From Budorcas taxicolor (taxonomy: Eukaryota; Chordata; Mammalia; Artiodactyla; Bovidae): 64,000 bases of DNA. Position 1 is the first letter of the stretch. Each line of letters starts with the position of its first letter. The notes beneath the pieces were generated by a model. It made no database searches. It was not told the DNA's origin and saw only the letters and a list, made by a program, of their open reading frames with translations. The stretch covers positions 62,396,724 to 62,460,723 of the forward strand of contig NC_068935.1 of assembly GCF_023091745.1 (NCBI RefSeq), given 5' to 3'. Shown piece after piece: positions 17,721 to 29,400 of the stretch. A program made the translations under genes and the position numbers.

Positions 17721-18457
17721 GGTTTCAGAGGGGCTGGGAAGAAGTGGACCAAGGAAATCCATTCAGGATCCATCCAGAGTAACAGGAGGGAGGGTGGGGT
17801 GAGACACAGACACGGGTGGCCAGGGCCAGTCTGCTTATCAGCTGAGGCGGGCCTTCCCGGGGTGGGCATCAAGGTAGGGTACCGGCTGCCTGCTCTGAAT
17901 GCCAGCCTGGGCAGAAGGGATGGGGTGGCCCTTCAGAGAAAACAGAGAACTGGCTCCTCTTCAGTCCCTCACAGGCCATTCCCCCTGTTTAGCCAGGCAG
18001 CGACCCCTTAGTGAGGGGAGGGCCTGAGCTCTCAACTGGACAGCCAGGGGTGGGCTCTGACTTGTGCCAGTCATAAGCAAACGCTCTGGTGGTCACCAAG
18101 GAGAACCTTGGTGTAGGTCACTGGAGCCTGGGGAGGAATATCAGCTGAGTAGGCCCCACCCCAAGTCAAGCTGGGCCTCTGGAGCCTCGGCTGGCGGAGG
18201 CACCTCCCTGGCGAGATGGTGGCCCAGCCCCTGCAGTGCCAACGCCTGGCCTGCCAACCCAACCCTTGTCCCACCCTTCTCTGAAAGGCTCCTCATCCTA
18301 CAAGCTTCTGCTCTCACCACACCCTCAACCCCAAGAAGCCCGTGCGCTGGTGGGTCAGCGCCACCAGTGTGGCTTTCCCAAAAAGGCCCTCACACCCTCC
18401 AACTCAACAGTCCCTGCCGCCCCAGGCCCTCGCCACTCCACACCCTGCATGTGCTGT

Positions 18458-18585
18458 CGTGTCTGCCTCTTCGCGAACCAATGGACTGTAGGCCACCAGG
18501 CTCCTCTGTCTGGGGGAGTTTCCAGGCCAGAATACTGGAGTGGGTTGCCATTTCCTCCTCCAGGGGATCTTCTGACCCTGAGTCA
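18458..18585 (-). mobile_element. Bov-tA SINE fragment
   Basis: Reverse-complement Bov-tA: CCACCAGGCTCCTCTGTCTG, AGAATACTGGAGTGGGTTGC and TTTCCTCCTCCAGGGGATCT. The tRNA-like end is lost. Confidence 0.85.
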
Positions 18586-20124
18586 CACCAGCTCCCTCAC
18601 ATCTCCATTCTTCTAGCCATGGCCGTGCCTTGGCTCACATCCTTGTCACCTCTTGCCAAATGGCCTCCAGGCCACCTGCCACCAGGCAAGACTCAGAAAA
18701 CATCAACAGCGCAGTAAGGGGCACTTGACAGAGGTCATGCTGCTTGGCTGGGTCCTGTTAACTAGGGAACCCGTCCCTGCAGTAGACAGAGGACATGCAG
18801 ACCAGCAGTGGGAGAGACAGGCCAGGAGATGGATCAGCCCAGCCCCGTGGTGCCCACGAGGTTACCAGAGGTGCAAGCAAGGCAGAGACTATTGGGTACA
18901 GTGGCTTACAGCCCCACTCTAAGCAGAGGCTGCCGGCTGACAGCAGCCTTCAGAATGGGCCGGAGCGGGGAGTGCCCACAGCTGGCCCTCCAGTCTTAAG
19001 CAAGGTGGGCACCATGCTTTCCACTTTTAAGAGCTGGCCATCCCCGTCACTCTTTTCTCGTCCCCAGCTAGCTGCTTCCCTTCCGCCCAGCCCAGGGAAG
19101 AACCTAAGGGCCCACAGTGCGGACTTTGGCCTGCAGGAGTTCAGAGCAAGGCGAGCTCAGCGAGGCCGAGGTAGTCAGGGAACACTTCCTGGAAAAGTGG
19201 GACGAGCTCTCAGCCTTGGCATAGCAACCAGAGGGTGTCATCTGCAGCCTCCCTTCACGGCAGACACCACCTAGAAGGCTGCCCGGAAAGGGGGGGGTGG
19301 CACTCTCCATGAGAACGTGGGCAAAGAACACTGCTGAAGGGAGCCACCAGCCTGAGCCTGGTGGGAGAAGCTGGTGCTCAATGCTGGCTGTCTGCACTCC
19401 CGTTTCCAGGGGCCCCCGAATGCCGACAAAAGACACCTCCGACCTGCCCCCAACCCCTCTCACCCAGTCCTCAGAAGCAGAAAAACACTAGAGCCTCCTT
19501 GATGGCAGCCACCTGCCAAGGCAGCCCAGGGGGTGTCCAGGCCAGAGCAGGCTCATGGGGTGGCGGAGGGGACCCCAAGAGACACCTGGAGGCTCTGCCC
19601 ACTGCCTCTGTTTGCCCTTGGCCAGGCGTAGGTCACCACCAAGGGCACGTCTTCACTCTCTCTGGCATTAGTCAGAGGTCATCCTGGAAACCTTCAGGAG
19701 GAGGCGGGGCAGGGAGGGACTAGTGGCACTCTGCCATGCTCTATCTGGCCTCAATGTGATGAACAGGACCCAGAGGAGGCGGGTGAGGCTGCCACCCGGA
19801 AGCCCAGTGGGTTCCCTGTGTCTCCCGAGCTCCCCTGGGCCCAGAAGATGACGGGGCCAACATGCCCCACATGGCCGTCAAGCCAGGCCTGGCCTGGGGT
19901 GCCCGAGGCAGGGCATAGATGGGGCAAGTGCAAGCCTGCACCTGGCCTGGGAGGAGGGAGCCTTTGGGAATTAGAACAAAGGCAGGGAAAAGCGTCCTGC
20001 AGGCCTCTGGGGCCAAGCCTGAGGCCAGGGTCTCTGCCCGAGCTGCCTGCCATCAGTGTCTCAGCTGGTCCAGGCGGGGGGATCACAAGGCGGCCTCCCC
20101 GCGGCCTCAGTCACACGCACGCAG

Positions 20125-20450
20125 CACAGACATGACACAACAGACTTTATTGCCCCCCACGAAGCTATTCTTCCTGCTCTGCCTGCCTTGCGGCAGGACC
20201 GGAGGAGAGGGGCCTTAGGAGCCCAGAATATCAGCATGCGACATCGAGGGGCTTAGCCCAGTGGGAAGCAAGCCCTGCCGCAGCCTGGCTCATTCTGGGG
20301 GGGGGAGGGGGACCCGGATCCCCTAAGGAATGCAGGCAGTGCATGGAACAGCAAGCGGCATGAGGGAACAGAAGCGCAAAGGAGAGAATGGCGGTACCGG
20401 AGCGAGGCCAGGCCCTCCAGCGGTAGCCGGCTGTGGGCGGCCGGGGAGCA
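20125..20450 (-). other. BCAP31: BCAP31 3'UTR and poly(A) signal
   Basis: Continues from the stop codon (20451-20453) to an AATAAA on the minus strand at 20151-20146. Cleavage is expected about 15-25 nt further, near 20125-20130. The 3' end faces that of SLC6A8 across about 3.7 kb. Confidence 0.7.
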
Positions 20451-23400
20451 TCACTCCTCCTTCTTGTCCGAGGGGCCATCTACTGCCGCCTGCAGAGGAG
20501 ACAGAAGATTGCAAAGCGGTGGAGGGGGGCAGGGTGCACTCCTCCCCTTTGCCTTCCAGTCCCCTCAGCCCCAAAGACCCAGCCGGGCGCCCCTTTCACC
20601 ACATGCCAGGCAGCCGGAAGCCCCTCCTGAGCAGCCCCTCACTGAAGCTGCTGCTCTTTCCCATCTCCTGGGCCTCACCTGCCCTCCCTCTCATCCTCAC
20701 AGTGGCCTCCACATTTGCAAGTCCCTCCCACATCCTGCCTGCGAGCCTGCTCTCAACTCCAGCTCTTGGTCCTCCTTTGGGGGCTGGGGACAGTCTCTCC
20801 ACCCTCTGTGGCACCCCAACTTGGGCCCCCAAGCACTCAGTCAAGCTGTCAGAGCTCAGGGATATTTCCGTAGCCCTCACGCCCAGCTTCCGGTCTCCCG
20901 GAGCATCTGGAAATGGGGCAAGTGACTAGGACCTGTGATGCTCCCTGCTCTCTGCCCCAGTGCAGGGAAGGCCTGGGGCAGGGAGGGGAGTTTCCCATTA
21001 ATCTCTCTGGTACTTGCTGGGGCCCTTCAGTAAACCTGAACAGGAGTCAGGGGGGCTCCAAACTGTGCACCAGGGGTACATGGCAGGAAAGGACCTCTTC
21101 TCAAGGGCACTGATGCTGGGCACGAGGCTGGGAAGGCCCACAGCGCAAAGGGCTGGCCTGGAGACCACCTTGCTAAGTGACTGCCATCTACCAGGCCACA
21201 GACCTCCTACCCAAGGAAGGGTTCTGGCTATTGGGGCCCAGACTGGCACTGGCTGGAGCAGCACTAAAGGAAATCAGGGGAACTGGGAGAGACTGTAGCC
21301 AGCTTGCTGCCAAGGCCTCGCCAAGCAGACAGGTCGGCCCAGAGGCTGAGGGGCTGACCTGCAGCTTCGTGTGCTCCTCCAACAGGCGGTCATACTCCTT
21401 GGTGAGGCCCTTAGACTGCTTCCGCATGGCCAGAGCTTCATTTTCCGCCTTCTCCAGTTCTGGGGGGAGCACAAGTGGTGAGGGAAGGAAAATGAAAAGA
21501 TGAGGTTGAGGGAGAAAAGCCCTGTTTACTGGAGACAGCAGATGCGGCTGCCCCAGGTCCGCCCCCAGTGAGTGTGTCTGGGAGACCCCTCCTCTCTCAA
21601 GAAGACTCCTCCGCCAGCTGCTGTGGAAGCATCCAGAAAGGGAGTCTCCAGAAGTGGGAGAGGCCTGGCCAACAAACCTGGAGCAACAGAAGACATCGGG
21701 GCTCCCTCCCCCCAAACCCTGTCATGGAGAGACCCTGTGTGGCTCTCAGCAGGAGTGACTTCAGGGGGGCTGGAGGCCTGGGAGAAACATTCTGAAAAGG
21801 TTCGGGGCGAGAGCAGCAGCGGGACCCCGGCCTTGAAGCTGGGAACAAGAGACGTGTCAAGAGAGGGCTTTAGGAAGGAAGCAGATGGGAGCATCACTAG
21901 CAGCTCTGGTTTAGCCTGCCTTCCCCACCCACCAGGCCCCTGCTGACAAGACAGAGTGCCATTCCCCATGCCTGGCACTGGCTGAGATGCTCTGGAGGTA
22001 GCCCCTGCATCTCTGGGGTGCCTGGGCCCTCCTTGGTGGGACCCTGCACAGACTGCTAAACCACGAAGCCCCGCTGGCTGAGGCCAACCCCAGCTGGGCT
22101 TCGGCTGGGCGAGCTGGGAGCCACTGTTTACTTTCACCCAGCTCTTCAGCCTGCGTGCGAGTCTGGTATGAATCCTTTGGCACAGAAGGTGCGGCAGCCA
22201 CCCACGGAGGCTCCAGAGTTCTGGGGGCCACGGGCGACCTGAGGGTAGCGCTCACTTTGCTTGTTGACAGCCAGCTCGTCCTTCAGCCTCTTGAGATCAG
22301 CCTTCAGGCTCCTGTTCTCTTCCTGCACCTTCTCTTCGCTGTCCCTGCCACCCAACTTGGTGACACCGCCAGCTTCCTAGGAAGAGCGCCAAGGATCCAG
22401 GTCACTCAGGTGGAGGAGGGGAGAGGGGAGGGAGGGAGAGAAGGCCTGGTCCGTCCTCCCCACTGAGCTGGGATTCTTCAAGCTGCCCTGGGCACTGGCC
22501 CCTTCGGAAATGTCAGCACAGAATCGGGCCACTGTGTGTTCCCAGCCACCTGCTACAGCTCACAGGCCACACGCCCTGCCTGCCCTGGCTCCATTCTCAG
22601 CAGCTCCTCCGAGTTTACCCCCAAGCTAGCCAACAACTCAACTTGCTGTCATTTGGGGACTGCAGCCAGTCAACCCCAACTGATCCAGACCCTCCCGTCT
22701 CCCTCTCCCCAAGCGCCACCCTTCACTCTAGCCAAGACGACTCCACACAGCACTGCCAGGCCAACTGTCTTTTGCCTCTGAATCCAGCTCCGTCCATCTC
22801 CTCCTCCTCAGCTTGGCTCACACCTCACCTCCTCAGACAAGCCTTTGAGGATTGCCCCACCTCATCCCCAGCTGATAGCCATCCTCAGGAAGACCAGTGG
22901 GGTCTTATCTTGGGTGTTTCTGTGCTAACTTGCCCCATGCTCACAGCCCAGGGCTCGGCTCCTTAGGGAGTCGGTTTTATCAGGGAAGAGTCTGACCTGG
23001 CTACAGCAGAGGGAGGCAACAGAGCAGCCAGGGCACCCCCTTGCCCACCATGACCCCCAGACACCTGCCCTCCACAGCAAAAAATGTCCATTCATCCATC
23101 TGCCTGACTGCTTCACTTTTCGGACAACAGCAGCGTCACACATTTCCGAGGCCCACGAAGAATGTCACATGGCAGGGGGGAAGGAAGGGGGTCAGGTGGA
23201 CCCAACTCACCTTCTTGAGCAGGTCGTTCTCCTCCATGTACTTCTTGGCCGCATCACTGGCACTCTCTGCCTGCTTTTTAAAGGCTTCGTTGGAGGCCAA
23301 CAGCGTGGCCTGCTGGGAGATGAGAGTCACCAGGCGTCTAAGCAGGCTGTAATTGTTGATAAAATGAAGGGAGAGGAAAAAATGGCTCGCGTGAACTTCT

Positions 23401-26400
23401 CTGGGTTGCGCCCACCCTCTACCTGCCTCCAGCCGAGACCTGTCCTTCTGGATCGCCAGCCTGGAGAAGAGCAACATACTGCCAATACGAGGGCAAAGAT
23501 GGAGATGGACCTGGGAGTTGTCCTCTGCCACCATGATTGCTAATGCCCCCCAAAGGCTGCTTGCAGCCCTGGGGCTCTCTTCCAGCCTCGAAGGCACAGG
23601 CAGCAGGGGCCTGACAGGACAATGGGGACTGGGTTTACGTCCAGCCTGGAGGCCCAGAACTTGGCACTTTGCAGGGTGGGGCCTGGACATGCCAAAGCAG
23701 CCCCGCTGCCCCTTTCCTTGCTGCAAGGCTGCGCTCGCCCTGATCACCCGGAGCAGCCCGTGCTAGGGGCACTTCGAACAGGCCAGCTGAATCGTCCAGC
23801 CCACCTGGGGAGGCAGACACTACCGCTGCCCCCATTTTACAGAGGGAAACAGAGACTCAGGCGGCTGAAGCCATTGCTTACGAGCCAGAAACCAATGTGG
23901 CTGGAATGTGCACTCCTGCCCGTTCTGACCCCAAGGCCCGAGCTGGCAACCACGCCATGTTCTCAGTTTCCAGGGAACCACGCCCCAGGGCAACCACGAG
24001 ATGGAGACACCTCTTCTTTCCTCAGCCCCTTCCCGTGGGCAGTCCACAGGCGGCTGCCAGAGCACATGTGTTAGACAGGATCACCACCCTGAGGTTTCCC
24101 AGGGCGAGGGGGACAGAGGACAAGGGATCAGGGCCCAGGCACATATCTCAGGTCCAGACCAGCCACGCCGCTGCCAGCCAGAAGGATCTCTGTTTGTCTC
24201 CAAGGCCAAATGTTCAATATCACGGTAATCCAAGTCAATGCCCCGACCCGTAATGCTGAAGAAGCTGAATGGTTCTATGAAGACTTTTTAGAACTAACAC
24301 CCAAAAAAGATATACCCTTCATTATAGGGGACTGGAATGCCAAAGTAGGAAGGCAAGAAACACAGGCACGTTTGGCCTTGGAGTACAGAATGTAGCAGGG
24401 CAAAGGCTAGGATGGACATGCCCAGTCACTGCCCCGAGGAGGGTGCGGGACAGCCAGGGCCCCAGGGGCGAAGGGAGGACTCAGCGAGGGTATTTCCCCA
24501 ACGAAGTGCTCACTCTTAGGAGACAAAGCAACCGAGGCCGCCTGCTCTGAGGCATCATCTCTGGCCTCTACAGGGCTCTTGTGGACACCTGCTACTCACA
24601 CCGGCCGAGAGGAGCAGGGAGAGATGGGAGGGCCCCTGCCAGGGATGAGCCTGAGGTGAAGCGGTTCATGGGGGCTATGAGGGACCCATCACGCTTCCTG
24701 GTTCAGAGAGCGGCTTCAGGGGCCCCTGTCAGGATGGGGAGAGCCAGGCGACTGATTCCTGGCAGGAAGGGAGAGTTTCCAGTGACATGTGCTCTCTAAA
24801 ATTAGCGAGCGGGACCTCGTGGCTTGGGGCTCAGGTTTCCCTGTCTCAGCCATGACTGCCCACCAGCCTGCCCCCCACCGGGCTGCAGCCCTCGAAATGC
24901 AGGGACCTCTCGAGTGCCCCAGGAGCCAGAGAGAGAGGAGCAACGTGCTTGAGGCACACAGGCAGAGTGGCGGTCCCCGGAGAAGCCCTTCAGGAAAGGC
25001 AAGTCTCACTCAACCCGGAGCCCACAGGCAGCCCCGAGACGATCCTGGTGGGGTGGAGCCAGCTGCTCCTCCCAGCTGGAGACTGGGTTGGGGGGGAGGG
25101 CACGTGTGCCACCTGGCAGACCCAGCCAGCAATGATGGGGCGGGCCAACTCGAAGTGACGCTCCCTGTTTGCCAGCCCCCATAGGCCGACTGCGGCAGGG
25201 CTGTGAGTGAGCAAAGCGGCTGAGCCAGGGAGGCCAGGCCCAGCTCTGCTCGGGGCCCTCCCGGCCCAGCCCCACTGACGGAGAACCAGGGTGAGCAGCA
25301 AGAGTGAACACGTGGTACCGAGCCCCAGAATTGCCCACTGTGAGGGCCTCCCTGATTCAGGTCAGGAGCCTCCAGGATCAGGGCCCTGCCCCTGCCACGT
25401 GTCTTTCACGTCAACCGTCTTCATCCTTGTCCTCTCCTTTCTTGTTAGACCTGTTCCTCCAACCCAGCCCCTGGCGATTCCGGGTAATTCCCTCTGCCAG
25501 GAGCCTCATCCCTCCAGGCGCTCCTGCCCAGCAGCCCAAGCCCCTCGTGGCTCCCTTGGCCCCTCCACGCCCCAACCTACACTGACCTGAGCCTTGCCCT
25601 GACCACGCCACCAGCAATAACCACCGCATCCCAGGAGCAGCCTGTCTGTAGCGTTTGGGGCGGCTGACAGGTCACCCCCTTGCAATTCTCCCCTGCCTTT
25701 CCCTCCAACACTCCCGAATGCCTGCCTTCAGGATCTTGGCCAGATCTCGACATCCAGCGGCCTACCCTCTGGTAGCTCCTGTGTGTCCCCAAGGCATGGC
25801 CGACTCAGCCCATCCAAGACAAGCCAACCAGCCCTGCGGTAGATGGCATCGCTAATCTACCTGAGCTCTCGGACTTGCATGTCACCCGGGGCCCCAGTCC
25901 TCCTGAGGCCTCATTGCTTCTTTCCTAACTGGAGGCTCCTAACTGGCCTCCTCCCTATCCTTGATCATACAGTTTTGCAAACCACAACCCCAAGGAAAGC
26001 CAGCGACCCTTCTCCAAGACAGTCTGACCATGTCACCCCTCTGCTGCGATCCCTGATGCCCCCCTTCTGCCTCTGGCTGGCACACAGCCGTTGGTGAGCT
26101 GGCTCTTGTCCCCTCCCCACCTGCTTGGCCCTCTACTCCAGTAACACTGAACCGCTGGCTGTGCGTGAGCACACAAGTTCCCACTTGCCTCATACCACGC
26201 CGCTGCATGTCGGCCGGCGCCAGTCCCCCTCCTGGTGGAGCGTGCTCACTGATGACTCAAGAGCCGGCCTGCTCTCCCCTCCAAGCCTCTCCTCAACGCC
26301 CAGGGTCCCCTCTACCCGTTGAACAGTCCCTGCTCTCTCCTGACCATCTCCCCACATCACCATGTCACTTGCTCCTCATTGGCTGCCCAGATACAGATGC

Positions 26401-29400
26401 CTTTGGACCCAGGACAGCACCCTCAATCTCCCAACCCTCCCGTCCCGGGTCCACCGGGAAGGGGCCCAGCAGATGACGTCTCTTGCCCCCCGCAGCTGTG
26501 AGACCATACCTCTGGCCAGGACAGAACATGGGTCTAGGGCCCTGGCTCTCACTAGACTCAGCCTTCCCTCAGCCCAGCCGCAGCGAGGGGGACACAGGCT
26601 GACACGGGCAGGGCTTGCCCATCAGTTGAACCATAGGCTGACAGCGGGTGCCATGTCAGACCCGTGGTGATGAGCCAGCTAGGCTTGTGACTGCCATGGT
26701 AGCTGACAAGGCACTTGGGAAACACTCATCATCAAAGCTGGGGGCAGAGCCCAGTGCCCTGGCCCAAGTTCAAAGGGTGCCCCTGCCGGTTACCTGGAAA
26801 AACCAAGAGCAGCACTCACTAGCATGGCCATCCAGGCCTACCCAGGAGTAGACATTCTAGAACTTCTTACTGCCCCTGACACATTAGGCCCCATGCTCCT
26901 GGGCCTGCCCTTCATTCACCCAAGATCCAGCTCCAAAGCTCCTGAAACCCTCCACTCCCTCTCAGGCACATCAGTGCACCCTTTTTCTGTCTGTCTCCTG
27001 AATGCTCTGAGTCTACCCTGGGACCCAGACCCAGGACAGAGCAGGGCACACGGTGGGAGGTGCTCCACTTCAGAATCTCCAAGTCTCAACAGCACAGAGA
27101 TGGCAGTCAGCCCAGAGAGAAGGCTGGCGGCCTGCTCTCCCCAGGCCTGCTGGCCCCACTCCATCACACTCAGCTCGACCGCCCAAGTCCTGTTCTGCAG
27201 GTACCTATTCTTAGCCATTTCTGGACAACAGGTGAGAAATCACCGCCAAAGGGATTTCCCAGAGGCACAGGGCTGGCAGAGGGGCCCGGGGTCTGGGTTA
27301 TAAATGCATCCAGTGACAGAGGAAGACGTCAGGGCCCAAACCATAAGAGAATCCAAAAGTGGCCTTGGCAGACAAACGTCACCCCCAGAGACCTGGTGAG
27401 ATGTTTCTGGACACTGAAGAGGGCTTTCCTAAAAAACTGAGTAAACAAGAGTCAGCAGTAGAGAGAGAACCAAGCATATCAAACAGCAGGGACGTGCTTC
27501 ACAGGTGCTTTCCACCAATCCTGTCTGCCTCCTCTGGGTGAACTGGAGGGGAGGGCTGGCTTCATAGGAAGTAAGAAGAGAGCAAGGAGTGTCCTCGCAC
27601 ATCCCAAATGGAATATTCTAGGCCTGTGCCCACCCCGCTCCACCCTGGCTGTTGCCAATCCTGCCACAAGCATTTACCAAGTCACTCGGCCCTCAGGAAA
27701 CGACAGGACAAGACAAATGGGCAGGCACCTTCCCTTACCCTGTTGTACCGCGCGAGCAGGAAGCTGGGGTCACAGCGCCACCTGTTGACATTCTAGGCTG
27801 ACTACAACTCTGTCCCAGGTGGTGCCCTGCACCGCAGGTGGACGCCAAGGCAAAACACAGAGGCTGCAGTGCAGAAGCGTGGGGAGGTGGCCGCCCTGGC
27901 GAGGAGCCAAAAGCCAGGTGCCGCCCCAGCAAAAGCTTGAGGCAAAGGAGACAGGCAAAGTCTAATAGTAGGGCTGAAGTGGCCGCAGGGAACTCTCACC
28001 CTAATGAGTCTCGAGTCACAGAAATAAGGAGGCGGCAGAAGGGGAAGAACTGACTCAGAAACTGTCCAGGGAAAAATCTTCTGAGGGCTGCCCCCATCCA
28101 TCCATCTCAGGAGTACATTTCAGCCCTCAGAGTTCCTCTTCACCCTTGAAGTCAGAAAAAACGGGAGGGGGTTGGGGAAAGGCCAAGACCCTGCAGCAAC
28201 TCGAGCTTAAGCCCCGATGTCTACTCTGGCGACAGCAAGGCCAGACAGAGTGCAGGGGCGGCAGGCCCTCTGGAGCTGAAGAGAAGCCATAAACAGGAGC
28301 GAGCTTGTCACACTGCCTTCTTGAAACCAGGGACAGAGAGCAACCAAGAGGCCACACACCCCAGGCAGATGCTCCAGTGCTGAAATGCGCTGGGGGCACT
28401 CTGGCTACTTGGACAGAGTGGGAGGTGAGTGGGTAACAGGTAGGGAGGCCAGAGCTCCCCAAGCGGCAGGAGGAAATAAAGTGCAGGTTTTTTTGCCTTC
28501 TCTACACAAAACTCAGATGGGTGTGTCTCTTCTTTTCTCCTTTGCCTTTCCCTTCTCTTCTTTTCACAGCTATTTATAACGCCTCCTCAGACAGCCATTT
28601 TGCCTTTTTGCATTTCTTTTCCTTGGGAATGGTCTTGATCACTGCCTCCTGTACAATGTCACAAACCTCCGTCCATAGTTCAGGCATAGTTCTTCTCTAT
28701 AGATCTAATCCCTTGAATCTATTCGTCACTTCCACTGTATAAACCTAAGAGATTTGACTTAGGTCCTACCTGAATGGCCTAGTGGCTTTCCCTACTTTCT
28801 TCAATTTAAGTCTGAATTTGGCAATAAGGAGTTCATGATCTGAGCCAGTCAGCTCCCAGTCTTGTTTTTACTGACCGTATAGAGTTTCTCCATCTTCGGC
28901 TGCAAAAAATGTATCAATCTGATTTCGGTATTGACCACCTGGTGATGTCCCTGTGTAGTCTTCTCTTGTGTTGTTGGAAGCGGGTGTTTGCTATGACCAG
29001 TGCGTTCTCTTGGCAAAACTCTGTTAGCCTTTGCCCTGCTTCATTCTGTACCCTAAGGCCAAACCTGCCTGTTACTCCAGGTATCTCTTTAATTCCTACT
29101 TTTGCATTCCAGTCCCCTACAATGAAAGGACATCTTTTTTTGGTGTTTTTTTTTTTTTAAACTTTTTATTTATTTATTTTTGGCTGAGCTGGGTCTTCCT
29201 TGTGGTGAGTGGGCTTCTCTAGTTGTGGCAAGGGATTAGTTGCCCTGATTCACATGGGATCTTAGTTCCTCGACCAGGAATCGAACCTGTATCCCCTTCA
29301 TTGGAAGGTGGATTCTTAACCACTGGACCACCAAGGAAGTTCCCCTGGTGTTAGTTCTAAAAGGTCTTGTAACGTCTTCACAGAACCGTTCAACTTCAGC

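Larger units (their letters stand above)
16432..20124. other. Convergent intergenic region SLC6A8-BCAP31
   Basis: Lies between the two facing poly(A) sites. Holds a BovB 3' tail, an old L1 3' end and a Bov-tA copy (listed separately). The remainder is unique, moderately GC-rich DNA in which I find no supported gene. Confidence 0.7.
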
